The position numbers and the translations under genes were made by a program. The notes beneath the pieces are model-generated. The model was not told the DNA's origin and did not search any database. It saw only the letters and a list, made by a program, of their open reading frames with translations. 64,000 nucleotides of DNA. Source: CAWHPS01 sp963831235 (GTDB lineage Bacteria; Fibrobacterota; OXYB2-FULL-49-7; JAEUSG01). The DNA lies in contig CAWHPS010000010.1 in the NCBI GenBank assembly GCA_963831235.1, positions 1 to 64,000 on the forward strand, written 5' to 3'. Positions 1 to 8,243 of the stretch are shown here, in pieces; position 1 is the stretch's first letter; the number at the start of each line of letters is the position of its first letter.

Positions 1-475
1 TGAAATCGCCGGAATAGAACAGCCGTTTCCCGTCTGCTTCAATCAGAAAGGCGTATGCGTCAAAGGCTGAATGGTCCATAAGATAGGGCGTGATTTTAAA
101 CCGGCTGATGGAAAAAGGCTTTCCGGTTTCAAATGTCCGGAAGCTGTTTGGATTGATACGGGTTTCGGAGAACATGAAATTGAGCTGCATCAGCTTTCCG
201 GCGGCTTTACCGGTAAATACCGGAATGTCGTCTTTAAAGTACGGGAGCAGTCCGAAATGGTCTTGGTGCGCGTGGGAAATCAGGATGGCATCCAGGCGTG
301 GGGGTGATTTGCTTGCGGGATAGGCGCCGGGGACATTTGGCAAGAGTGGATGTTGGGTGGAATCGGGATTTTTAAGCGGTAGGCCGATATCGACCAGTAT
401 TCTAGTGCTACCGGAAGTAATTTCCACACAGATGCCGCCGATTTCCTGTGTGCCACGATGAATAGTAAAGTCCAG
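1..475 (-). CDS. MBL-fold metallo-hydrolase, RNase J-like (5' part only)
   Basis: The minus strand reads a continuous metallo-beta-lactamase frame that leaves the window at base 1. The N-terminal beta strands carry HRGTQEIGG and a DIGLPL turn, followed by the metal-binding HAHQDH motif (H-x-H-x-D-H) and a later YSGDF strand. This pattern is typical of RNase J/CPSF-like hydrolases and of stand-alone MBL exonucleases. No ATG lies in frame near the beginning. An AAGGAG stretch sits five bases before a CTG at 475, which I take as the likeliest start; a TTG at 523 is the alternative. The missing ATG could also be a sequence error. The beta-CASP region, if present, lies outside the window, so RNA-processing nuclease versus other MBL hydrolase is not settled. 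Confidence 0.7.
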   Translation of the reverse strand, partial: MDFTIHRGTQEIGGICVEITSGSTRILVDIGLPLKNPDSTQHPLLPNVPGAYPASKSPPRLDAILISHAHQDHFGLLPYFKDDIPVFTGKAAGKLMQLNFMFSETRINPNSFRTFETGKPFSISRFKITPYLMDHSAFDAYAFLIEADGKRLFYSGDF

Positions 476-533
476 AGATGCTCCTTTTGGTGTGTTACGA
501 GAAAGACAATCAATTTTAAACAAGATAAATAAT

Positions 534-558
534 AAGAGCGTCAAATTGTGACGCTCTT
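534..558. other. 10-bp perfect hairpin between divergent genes
   Basis: A perfect 10-bp inverted repeat (AAGAGCGTCA and its complement) with a 5-nt loop lies between the MBL gene on the minus strand and the CBS-HEPN gene on the plus strand. There is no run of T after it on the plus strand and only an interrupted T-rich tract on the minus strand, so it is a poor terminator. It could be a leader structure or an operator. The remaining bases up to the CBS-HEPN start are AT-rich with no further gene. Confidence 0.4.
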
Positions 559-764
559 GCAAGATTAGTTATAGTTTGTCCAAATATTGCAAATAGTGAT
601 CTTTATGTCAGTAAGTTTTAAATTCCTAAATCATTCTTCTCGTAATTCTATTCTTAACCTGCCATTCATATTTTTATTTACTTGGTTCCCGACATTATTG
701 TTTATTCTTTAGTGGATTTCCTTCCCTGCAAATGTCAGGCGGGTAAATATCCGGAGAAATATCC

Positions 765-1626
765 ATGTCAAAGGCCAGTTCCAGCCAAGCTCCTCCTCAA
801 CTCCCCACCGCTATCCCCGAACACGACTTGGTGAATGAACTCTTTCACCGGATTAACCGTATCATCCCCCCCGAACAATGCGTGCGCACCATCGGCCCCG
901 ATTGCAAGGTGAGGGATGCCGTGTCCCTGATGAAACAGCATGGATTTTCACAACTGCCGGTTCGAACACAATGGCCAAATACTCGGGGTTTTTTCCTATC
1001 GCTCGTTTGCGCAGACCATCGCCAAAGATAGTTACGAAAAGCTATCCCGTCAGAAATGCGCCCACGGAGACTTGACGGTGGACGAATTTATGGAGCACTT
1101 CGACTTTGCCAGGGTGACCGAGGAACTGAAAGGGGTTTTCGAAGCACTTGAAAGGGATAATGGAATCCTCGTGGGGACTCCGGAACGGCTTATCAGCATC
1201 CTGACTCCCATGGATATGCTCCGTTATCTTTATCAGGTGGCTAGCCCCTTTGTCATGGTGTCCGAGATTGAACTCGCACTCAGAGCCCTAATTCGGTTAG
1301 TCATGACTCCGGATGAAATCAGTGAAGCAGCCAAACGGTGTCTTGCAGAAGCCTTCAGGAACTCGGAAAGAATACCCCAGGTTCTCGAAGCAATGACCTT
1401 TGAGAATTATATTTCGCTGATTTTCTATAACGATACCTGGTCACGTTTTTTCGAAAGGATATTCGGGAACCGAGGCCGTGCGCTCACAAAACTGACCGAA
1501 ATACGCGAAATTCGAAATGACCTTTTCCATTTCAAACGCGAAATTAAAATCATGGACCATCAGACCCTCGCGGACCACAGAGACTGGCTGTTGGCTAAAA
1601 TAAAACAAACGGAGACCTGGAAATGA
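765..1626 (+). CDS. CBS-pair protein with C-terminal HEPN domain (one frameshift)
   Basis: Two overlapping frames join into one protein of about 286 residues. The first CBS motif (VRDAVSLMKQHGFSQLPV) ends in frame 1 and its second half (NGQILGVFSYRSF) continues one base later, so one extra base near 963 splits the domain. A weaker second CBS motif follows around residues 100-155. The C-terminal third is all-helical and ends in REIRNDLFHF, a good HEPN R-x4-H motif (R about 250, H about 255 in the joined protein), the catalytic pair of HEPN ribonucleases. CBS pairs usually sense adenine nucleotides. A GGAG precedes the ATG. The stop overlaps the helicase start by four bases, so the two are translationally coupled. 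I infer a nucleotide-gated RNase; the shift may be a sequence error or inactivation. Confidence 0.7.
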
Positions 1627-3008
1627 CCAGATCGATTAAGAACAGTCCGTCTCCATTGTCAACACTGGCGCCGCATCAAAACGAATTGGTGCAGGCTTGC
1701 CTCGAATCAGGCGCCCCCCGGACAATTCTGCTGAAAGCTGCTGTGGGGTCGGGAAAATCAACGGCATTGGTCACGGCCGCCGCTCTTCTTTTGCGCAACA
1801 AGCCGCGTTCCCGTGTACTCTTTCTGGTTGCCGTCCCTGCACTTCGTGAGCAATTCGCGGAACGGCTCCTTTCTTTAGGCGCTCCTGTCCTGTCCGTGGA
1901 CCGCTACCGGCTTCGTGAAATACTCGATGCTTCGCAAAAACCAGGAATCTGGCCTGCTGGACAAGCCGTCCTTCTCAGTCAAGCTTTCGCCATGCAGCCT
2001 GATGTTATGAAATACCTTTGCGAAACCCATTGGGACCTTGCCATTATTGATGAAGCTCATCATTTTCCAAAAGCGGGGGTTACACTGCTTGACAAATTAT
2101 CTGCAGTTACAAAAACAATGGTTTTTGCCTCCCATATTCAATACGAGCTTCCCAAAGGTTTCTCTCGTTACAGTGTAAAGAAAATGCTGTGGAAAACACC
2201 GCATATTTCTGTTCATTCACGATCGTTCGTTTCGGTACCCTGGTCCGGTTCAAAGCAGGAAAAAGCCCTCTCGAAATTAGTTATTGCATTGGAGGAGGAT
2301 TTACTCGAATTACGAGGCCCAGCGTCAATGCTGCAAGGGATTCTTGAGATCAGCCGGCTATCCAGTCCGGCGGCCCTCGAGCGATGCCTTTTAAGGATGA
2401 CAACACCGGTCAAGGTTGATACGGATATGTTAATGCCTTTCAGCGACATGGAAGGCGGCCTTGCACTTTGTCCGGGAATGGGCCAAATGTTCTCGGATTC
2501 CAAGGGTATTATAACGCAAACTGTGAAAAAAGCCCTCGAAGTTATTGAAGCCGTGTCCTGTGATTCCAAACTCGAGAAATTGAAAGTTCTGATTGCCGAG
2601 ATAATGGGCAAAAAGACATATCCTCAAAAAATCTGCATCATCACGCAAAGCCTTTACACACTGAATTATTTGGCGACTACGCTTGAGGGGCTTAACATCC
2701 CTATGTCAAGGTGTCACAACAGCATGCCCAGGATGGACAGCCGCCGGGCAATTGAAAACTTCAGAACAGACGGGGGAATGCTGATTGGCGGAGTAACCTC
2801 TTTGGTTAACGAGGATATCGGAGCACTGTCGGCATTGATATTTTATGACTTGCCGACAAACTGCATGTTTGACTGGGAATCCATAGAATCGCTGATCAAA
2901 GACCAAAGCCACCACCCTCTTTCCGTCTACGCATTAGTTCCTTATAAATATTCTGAGGGGTATCTTCCGGAAGCACTTGAAATACTTCGTAAGCTTGTCT
3001 GCTCATAA
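1623..3008 (+). CDS. Degenerate superfamily 2 DEAH helicase-like protein
   Basis: The 461-residue product has a clear SF2 first RecA domain: Walker A GSGKST at residues 42-47, motif Ia-like VPALREQF around 71-78, Walker B DEAH at 143-146 and a FAS motif III near 168-170. The second RecA-like half (about 330-450) is recognisable only by a KICIITQS strand and an LIGGVTSL strand; the arginine-rich motif VI (Q-x2-G-R-x2-R) is absent. ATP binding is therefore likely but true strand unwinding is doubtful. It overlaps the CBS-HEPN gene by ATGA, and no other gene follows on this strand. Such helicase plus HEPN pairing is common in phage-defence modules, which is my inference for this operon. I do not recognise a named family for the full-length protein. 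Confidence 0.75.
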   Translation: MTRSIKNSPSPLSTLAPHQNELVQACLESGAPRTILLKAAVGSGKSTALVTAAALLLRNKPRSRVLFLVAVPALREQFAERLLSLGAPVLSVDRYRLREILDASQKPGIWPAGQAVLLSQAFAMQPDVMKYLCETHWDLAIIDEAHHFPKAGVTLLDKLSAVTKTMVFASHIQYELPKGFSRYSVKKMLWKTPHISVHSRSFVSVPWSGSKQEKALSKLVIALEEDLLELRGPASMLQGILEISRLSSPAALERCLLRMTTPVKVDTDMLMPFSDMEGGLALCPGMGQMFSDSKGIITQTVKKALEVIEAVSCDSKLEKLKVLIAEIMGKKTYPQKICIITQSLYTLNYLATTLEGLNIPMSRCHNSMPRMDSRRAIENFRTDGGMLIGGVTSLVNEDIGALSALIFYDLPTNCMFDWESIESLIKDQSHHPLSVYALVPYKYSEGYLPEALEILRKLVCS

Positions 3009-3049
3009 TTAACAGACACCGGTGCCTTGCACGTAATACTTCTTGCTTG

Positions 3050-3563
3050 CTACTTGTCTATAAAAGCGGTTTCCCATGCAGGCAAAGGTCTGCAAGGAGG
3101 ATCATCCTCATCCGCCAACATTTCTGTGGGGGATATAATACGCCCAATTTCATGTTCCATATAACAAAGGCCAAGTGCGACAGCCAGTCTGCCATAGGAC
3201 TCAGGTTGGAAATTGGGGGCTTCGAAATTTGCCGGGGGAATCAAGGGTTCGATTTGGATACGCGAGACAATTCTTGATTTTAATTCCCCGCTTGCCTGGA
3301 AAACTGGTTTTATTCCTGCTTTAACTTCAACCTTCTCCCCTGTCCTTGGATTCCTGCCAAAATGAGAGCGGCGAACCTTAAGCTTAAAACTACCGAAACC
3401 ACGGATTTCAATATGCTTTCCTGCAATAAGAGTTCTTGAAATTGTGGCTAATAATTCCTCAACAATAATTCCACAGTCAACCTGGGTAAGGCACTTCCTT
3501 CTGTGATTCGGTGAAATTGTCGCGGAATTGATTTGTTAGGCGGTTATTTTTCTCATCGTGCAA
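3050..3563 (-). CDS. HU/IHF-family DNA-binding protein, frameshifted N-terminus
   Basis: The minus strand encodes an unmistakable HU/IHF DNA-binding arm: IEIRGFGSF followed by HFGRNPRTGEKVEV and a PVF strand before the last helix. The upstream helix LTQVDCGIIVEELLATI matches the HU dimerisation region, but the frame before it is closed by a TAA. Dropping one base around 3492-3500 joins it to the upstream frame (RLTNQFRDNFTESQKE), so I read one disrupted gene. The start is uncertain: TTG at 3563 in the upstream frame or an ATG at 3556 one frame away. After the HU core the protein carries an unusual extension of about 55 residues, rich in acidic and proline residues, up to a TAG at 3050. It ends tail to tail with the helicase gene and lies just downstream of the group II intron on the same strand. 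Confidence 0.6.
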
Positions 3564-3730
3564 CTCGTAGCGAGCGACAGCAGCGAACCGGTCAAATACG
3601 ACGGTCGTCGAAGGACTTTTGCATTCTCGATCTTCAGGATAAATATGCAGTTTTGTCGAGTAGGCATATGAGAGTCTCCTTTTCAATAAAATAATCCACT
3701 TACATGAGAGACACATCTACGCCCCTCACA

Positions 3731-3763
3731 GAACCGGACTTGCAGATTTCCCACATCCGGCTC
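3731..3763 (-). ncRNA. Group II intron domain V
   Basis: Read on the minus strand this 33-nt segment starts GAGCCGGATGTGGG, has an AATCTGC internal part and closes with AAGTCCGGTTC. That is the short, highly conserved catalytic hairpin of bacterial group II introns, with base-paired GAGCCGG/CCGGTTC ends and a GNRA-like loop. It lies 11 bases beyond the maturase stop codon, the usual place. An intact domain V suggests the ribozyme core was functional recently. Confidence 0.85.
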
Positions 3764-3774
3764 TTCGATAAACA

Positions 3775-5115
3775 TCACCGAACCCCAGGCAAAGCATAAA
3801 GATTTTGCGTGATTCTTGGCTTTGGCAACGGGAAATTCTTTAATACAAGTTTAAACTCTTCCCAATTCCAACTTTTCCTCTGACTGCGCCTGTTAAGCCA
3901 TTTGTACAAATACTTTACAGAATAATAATAGAACCGCTTTATACTGATGAAATTGCCGCTAATCCCATAATACTGGTAGTGTCCCAATAGTTTGGATTTT
4001 GCGACATTCCACAGCTCCCTAAGCGTGAACATATTGCGATTCTCTTTAATCCAATCCATAAATTCTTTACACTTATTCCGGAAGCGCTTGTAGCTGGTAA
4101 TGTGTCCTACTATAAATCCACCCCATCGGTTTACGTCACAGTAGTGCGTTATCCCAAGAAATGTAAATGTATTGGGCTTGCGATTCTGCCTCTCTGCATT
4201 TCGCCTTTCAAAACGTCCAAAACTCATGACTCGTGTCTTGTCAGGATGCAGCTCAAGGCCAAACTTTAAGAAGCGCTCCCGCAGTAGTTCTACCATCCGT
4301 TCCGCATCTTCCTGATACCGTAACAGTATCACAAAGTCGTCCGCATACCTTATTAAATAGGCTTCCCCATTCAATTTCGGCTTAACAGCTTTCTCAAACC
4401 ATAAATCAAGCACGTAGTGCAGGAATATGTTTGCAAGCATCGGACTCAGATTTCCACCCTGCGGTGTCCCCTTTTCGGTCGCCACCAACAGATTGGAATC
4501 CATATATCCGGCTTTCAGAAACCGCTCAATAATACGAAGAAAGCTCGGATCATTGATTCGTACCTTTAAAAACTTCATCATCCATTCATGTGAAACATTA
4601 TCAAAGAACCCTTTGATGTCTGCCTCCACTATATGATTGATGGGGGAACGTTCAATTATCCTGTTCATAGCCCTCAGCGCATCATGACAGCTCCTACCTG
4701 TTCGGAACCCGTATGAGCAATCAAGGAAATCCGCCTCGTATATTGTTTCCAATATCCGGCTCAAACCCTTCTGCACTACCTTATCCTCTGTGGCTGGTAT
4801 GCCAAGAGGTCGCTTACTCTTTTCATCCTTCGGTATGTACTTCCGTAGGACAGGTTGCGGCCAGTACTGCTTCGCTTTCATACGGCTAACGAGATGCCCA
4901 AGATTGCCTTCAAGCTCCTGCTCATATTCCGTCCATGTCTCGCCATCGACTCCTGGAGCCTTGTCCTTGCCAAGACTCCCAAAGCATTGCGCAAGAAATC
5001 CCTCATTCAGCAAATATGCTAATGTCGTGTACTTGTGCTTCGGTCTCGCCCGCGCAAGTTCAGCCAGTTGGTTCAGCTTTGAATCCACTTTATCAGCCAT
5101 CTCCTCGTATGACAT
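3775..5115 (-). CDS. ltrA: Group II intron reverse transcriptase/maturase
   Basis: The 446-residue protein has the full set of reverse-transcriptase blocks: KAPGVDGET (block 0/1), KRPLGIP (block 2), YGFRTGRSCHDAL (block 2a), EADIKGFFDNV (block 3), GTPQGGNLSP (block 4) and the catalytic YADD at block 5, followed by GLELHPDKT and FTFLGI. The C-terminal 110 residues look like the maturase X domain (FRNKCKEF, YYGISGN). No HNH endonuclease motif follows, so insertion probably relies on nicked or replicating DNA. The ATG lies about 20 bases after a GGGGAGG ribosome-binding stretch. Length and motifs are complete. The presence of domain V argues against a retron or diversity-generating RT. Confidence 0.95.
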   Translation of the reverse strand: MSYEEMADKVDSKLNQLAELARARPKHKYTTLAYLLNEGFLAQCFGSLGKDKAPGVDGETWTEYEQELEGNLGHLVSRMKAKQYWPQPVLRKYIPKDEKSKRPLGIPATEDKVVQKGLSRILETIYEADFLDCSYGFRTGRSCHDALRAMNRIIERSPINHIVEADIKGFFDNVSHEWMMKFLKVRINDPSFLRIIERFLKAGYMDSNLLVATEKGTPQGGNLSPMLANIFLHYVLDLWFEKAVKPKLNGEAYLIRYADDFVILLRYQEDAERMVELLRERFLKFGLELHPDKTRVMSFGRFERRNAERQNRKPNTFTFLGITHYCDVNRWGGFIVGHITSYKRFRNKCKEFMDWIKENRNMFTLRELWNVAKSKLLGHYQYYGISGNFISIKRFYYYSVKYLYKWLNRRSQRKSWNWEEFKLVLKNFPLPKPRITQNLYALPGVR

Positions 5116-5574
5116 GGAACAAACCTCCCCAACACCGTTTATCGCCAGCCCCTTCGAGTGCCCTTATTTGGACTCATACCGTGTTACCGGTATTACTCCT
5201 CTACTATGAACCAGTCCGACTGCCAATCCGGCGTACCTCTTCTTACCCTCTTTCGGATTTGCCAGAGGCTTCTGGATACGGATTGGCTCTCTCAAGTCCC
5301 ATCTTGTACAGTTCGACTGCCCGCTGTGTTCTCAGACCCCGGTCCGGCTTCACAGACTCACCTTTGCGCCTGTGTCGCTGCTGGCTTCAGATAAATGAAA
5401 ACCCTGGCCCTGCGGCAACTTGAGAATTTTCGGGGCTCAATCGCTTTACCCGTGTGCGTGCCACGGATTACGGCTGACAGTCTCCTTCCCCTCGGCACCA
5501 TGGTAGGCGTTACCGCCAGTCCATGCGAGGTTCTGTACCAGTCCGGTGGTTAGCCTTTGACTGGGTTGAATTGT

Positions 5575-7080
5575 TCAACTTGTCCAAGACAGTTTATTCT
5601 TGACGCACTCGATATCCTGCTCCTTCATATTTCGCCGGATTTCGCGTTCTAAAAGCGCCTGCAACATAAGCGCGATAAAAAAAGCGAACATGTTGGCTTC
5701 CACGCGCTCTATTTTTTTAAACAGCAGCGGCGCCACAAGGTGGATTCTTTTGAGTTGCTGGAACCGTTTTTCCAGATTGGGCTGATATTTGTAGGCTTTT
5801 AGGACTTGTTTTGGTGATAACGTGCTATCAGTGCATAGCAGCGGAAAGATGCCGTCAAGTCTGCTTTCGCGGATAATTTGTTGACGATTTCGCCGCCATG
5901 AGAGTGAGTAGGTGGTTTCGATAACGGTCGAGTATTTCGTACTGTGAGTGGGTCTTCCCTTGCCAATCTGGCGGCGGATTTTACGGCGGTGCGTTGCAAT
6001 GGAAACATGAAGCAGACGAGTAGTGATGCCGTTGCCATCGATAATCATGTTAATTTCAGTCTGTATCTGCTCGACTGTTTTCAAATTCCTTGTATTGATT
6101 CGTGCGTTGAGTTCAGCCAAGGCAGCCTCAGTTTTGTGTAGTATTTCCTCGCGCGCTTGCCGGTCGCGAGAGCGCTTCTCGCTGAAGTAAATCCAGTGAA
6201 TGCGATACTCGTCCTCATCGGTGAGTTGGTCGATATCGAATACTGAGAAATATTCCATTTCCTTTTCACTATTTGGCTTGATGCGTCGCCAGATAATCCG
6301 TTTCCGTTTAGGCGAACAGCGTTGTTCCTCTTTAAAACGCGACACCTCGCCCCACGTCTCTGGCATCATGCTGATGGCGCGTCCGTCGTGTTTAACAATA
6401 TATCCCAGCTGTTCGTGGGTGCATAATTTCGAATCTCCGACATAGAGAAAATCCGCTTTTCCAACAATTTCTCGCAGGATATTCCAGGTTTCTATATGGG
6501 TGGTGTCGTCAGTGCGGTTACCAGGATAACAGCGGTGATGTATAGGGATCGCGCCATCAGCACTTATGGTAAGGGTGAAAATCAGCTGCTTAAGGTCGGG
6601 CCGATGGTCCTTGCTGACACCTTTTTTTAGTTGCAATCCGCGTTTGGTTGTCCCGGGGATGCGGCCGAAGGCTTTGACTGATGTAGAATCGTTATGCAAC
6701 TGCGAGGTTTGGATATCAAAAGCGCGTACAGCGGCAACGGCAAGTTCCGTCATCATGGGTGCAAAATCGGCCGTGTAGAGTTTATCCAACGCTTTGCCGA
6801 AGCGGTCGTCGGAATAGCTCACGCCGGTATTGGGAAGACCGATTCGAGTCAGGTCAAAACTGTTGCACCATTCGTGCAGCTCATAGAGTGGATTTTTTGC
6901 TATGGCGATGTTATAAATGAGAATCAGCAGGGTATCGACCGGATGGAGAGTTTCGTTGCCATGTTGACGGATATAGCGGCACAGGATTTCACGCAGCCCC
7001 AGCTTTTGTGCAATGCTATCCAGCAGCGGCAGCGCGCCGAGCGTATAGCGTCTGAAGGATTGACCTTGCGGTGTTTGCAT
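5575..7080 (-). CDS. IS1634-family DDE transposase
   Basis: The 501-residue protein has the layout of IS1634-type transposases in the IS4 superfamily: an N-terminal helical region with LGALPLLDSIAQKLGL, a first catalytic Asp in QLHNDSTSV, a second in YVGDSKL, a beta-rich insertion, and a C-terminal YKYQPNLEKRFQQLK segment that fits the Y-x2-R-x3-E-x6-K signature with Gln instead of Arg. The end of the protein contains the usual hydrophobic helix (FAFFIALMLQALLE). It starts at ATG 7080 behind a strong divergent promoter. Its stop codon lies within a few bases of the group II intron leader, so the native C-terminus might have been altered by that junction. Confidence 0.9.
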   Translation of the reverse strand: MQTPQGQSFRRYTLGALPLLDSIAQKLGLREILCRYIRQHGNETLHPVDTLLILIYNIAIAKNPLYELHEWCNSFDLTRIGLPNTGVSYSDDRFGKALDKLYTADFAPMMTELAVAAVRAFDIQTSQLHNDSTSVKAFGRIPGTTKRGLQLKKGVSKDHRPDLKQLIFTLTISADGAIPIHHRCYPGNRTDDTTHIETWNILREIVGKADFLYVGDSKLCTHEQLGYIVKHDGRAISMMPETWGEVSRFKEEQRCSPKRKRIIWRRIKPNSEKEMEYFSVFDIDQLTDEDEYRIHWIYFSEKRSRDRQAREEILHKTEAALAELNARINTRNLKTVEQIQTEINMIIDGNGITTRLLHVSIATHRRKIRRQIGKGRPTHSTKYSTVIETTYSLSWRRNRQQIIRESRLDGIFPLLCTDSTLSPKQVLKAYKYQPNLEKRFQQLKRIHLVAPLLFKKIERVEANMFAFFIALMLQALLEREIRRNMKEQDIECVKNKLSWTS

Positions 7081-7088
7081 AAAGAGTA

Positions 7089-7136
7089 TTGACTTACTGA
7101 ACTGTTTAATATATATTATAACAGTTCAGATGTCAA
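7089..7136. promoter_or_regulatory. Overlapping divergent promoters around a perfect 10-bp inverted repeat
   Basis: On the plus strand TTGACT (7089-7094) is separated by 17 bases from TATATT (7112-7117). On the minus strand TTGACA (7136-7131) is separated by 17 bases from TATATT (7113-7108). The two sigma-70 promoters overlap back to back. Between them CTGAACTGTT (7097-7106) and its exact complement AACAGTTCAG (7120-7129) form an inverted repeat that spans both spacer regions. A dimeric repressor bound here would shut both genes. The plus transcript would start only a few bases before the ATG at 7130, that is almost leaderless. Confidence 0.7.
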
Positions 7137-7570
7137 TAAATAAAAAAAACCTATTCAGCCTCGACCGCAAACGCCATACCCTGCTCAAGCAACTTGCCGG
7201 TCTAACAACCATGCTACCGGGGGCGTACAACACAGTAGAACGTAAATGCGGAAAACTAACCTGTTGGTGCGCCAAAGGAAAGGGTGGACACCCCTATGCG
7301 CGTATCACTTGGACCGAGGATAATTATTCTCGGACAAAGGCCATCGCACAGCAAGATGTCGCGTGGACACTACGAGCCCTGGACAATTTTCAAAAATACC
7401 AACGCTTTCTGACCATGCTTGTTGATATGGATAGAGCCGTACTGGAAAAAGTCAAAGCTCTTCAGAAGCATTATACCGCGAATACACGAGAAGAAAAAGG
7501 ATGGACTTTGCTAAATAACAAGCCGAAGGTCAGAAAAAACATGCAAAAACATCAACAAGGAAGAAATTGA
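7130..7570 (+). CDS. IS passenger protein with CGKLTCWC motif (DUF6788-like)
   Basis: The 146-residue basic protein has one clear conserved spot, an ERKCGKLTCWCAKG stretch followed by HPYARITWT, around residues 37-62. This Cys-x4-Cys-x-Cys arrangement followed by a His-Pro-Tyr strand resembles small proteins annotated as DUF6788 that accompany IS1634-type transposases (recalled, not checked). The rest is helical and Lys/Arg-rich, consistent with nucleic-acid binding, possibly of the palindrome in its own promoter. There is no room for a normal ribosome-binding site before the ATG if the predicted promoter is used. Its function is unknown. Confidence 0.65.
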   Translation: MSINKKNLFSLDRKRHTLLKQLAGLTTMLPGAYNTVERKCGKLTCWCAKGKGGHPYARITWTEDNYSRTKAIAQQDVAWTLRALDNFQKYQRFLTMLVDMDRAVLEKVKALQKHYTANTREEKGWTLLNNKPKVRKNMQKHQQGRN

Positions 7571-8243
7571 ACCCCGCATAATCGATTAATTTCTATTCGG
7601 TTACAAATGTGATAAATAGATAAAATCAGATATTTAACTTGCGGAAAGTAGGATTTATTGTCAAGTTTATTATGCTATTATGCTATTATTATCGAACAGA
7701 TTGTGAGCTTATGAGAATGAATGATAATTATAGACCTGACCTCCACCTAACTTTTATACACTACAATAACATATGAGCTTTTTCCCTATGAAAAATGGAA
7801 ACATTGCATTGACTTCGTACGATAGCATAGTGTTTAATATATACACTACATTTCAGAAACAAAAAAGGTGTTTTTATTCCTCGTTTTCATAGGTAAAGTC
7901 TGATAATTATCCTGTGTGGTGTATAAAAACATGGTGGAATTCAGGTATAGATATAGCCTAAATAGTAGGTATGCTATTGCATACTGATGGCATTTATATG
8001 CGAATATATCGAACAGCTTAAGACTATGAATTAGCGGAAATGATTTCAAATACATCCTTCGGATGAGCATAAGTTTATTTTATCAATAACAAATAAAAAA
8101 ACTGAGTGAATTATCTCACCCACATGGCGGGGCTTCATGAAAAATCAACCCGTTGTGTATCGCGTTTTGAGTTTGACTTGAAATATCTAAATTGTTATCT
8201 TACATGGGTATTACACATTAACCTTAATATTTGACTACACCCA
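7571..8243. other. 673-bp AT-rich gene-free stretch
   Basis: This is very AT-rich and contains no gene I can support. Around 7665-7690 a short TATTATGC-type motif is repeated about three times in tandem. A 74-codon frame on the minus strand (7846-8070) is Tyr/Leu-rich with no ribosome-binding site and looks spurious. The right edge of the insertion sequence should be somewhere in here but I see no inverted terminal repeat. The promoter of the following operon is expected near 8180-8240. Confidence 0.5.

Larger units (their letters stand above)
3700..5570 (-). mobile_element. Group II intron with encoded maturase
   Basis: A structured non-coding leader of about 450 bases precedes a maturase-type reverse transcriptase, and a canonical domain V lies just after its stop codon, all on the minus strand. 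The 3' end should lie around 3700-3720 after a domain VI-like stem (3712-3732). The 5' end is unclear: the leader can be followed up to about 5570 but no GTGYG intron start is present there, and the sequence passes straight into the 3' end of the neighbouring transposase gene. The intron is therefore either 5'-truncated by a few bases or has an atypical boundary. Boundaries given here are approximate. Confidence 0.75.
5575..7570. mobile_element. IS1634-like insertion sequence with divergent passenger gene
   Basis: A DDE transposase gene on the minus strand and a small gene on the plus strand share a 49-base promoter region with a perfect inverted repeat. I could not find matching terminal inverted repeats: the transposase end runs into the group II intron near 5570 and the right edge is somewhere beyond 7570. 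The span given covers only the two genes. The two coding frames are intact, so the element may still be active or recently so. Confidence 0.65.

Noticed and set aside
3047..3277. Plus-strand frame after the helicase
   Set aside because: It lies opposite the HU-like gene, whose conserved sequence explains this region.
3530..3545. Integron attC-like core (GTTAGGC) near the HU gene
   Set aside because: No partner R'' box with matching inner boxes could be found, no integrase is present and a seven-base match is expected by chance.
3775..5115. Retron or diversity-generating reverse transcriptase
   Set aside because: The maturase X-like C-terminus and the domain V hairpin just after the stop identify a group II intron; no template/variable repeat or msr-msd structure was seen.
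7846..8070. 74-codon minus-strand frame in the gap after the IS
   Set aside because: No ribosome-binding site, low-complexity Tyr/Leu composition in very AT-rich DNA and no recognisable domain.
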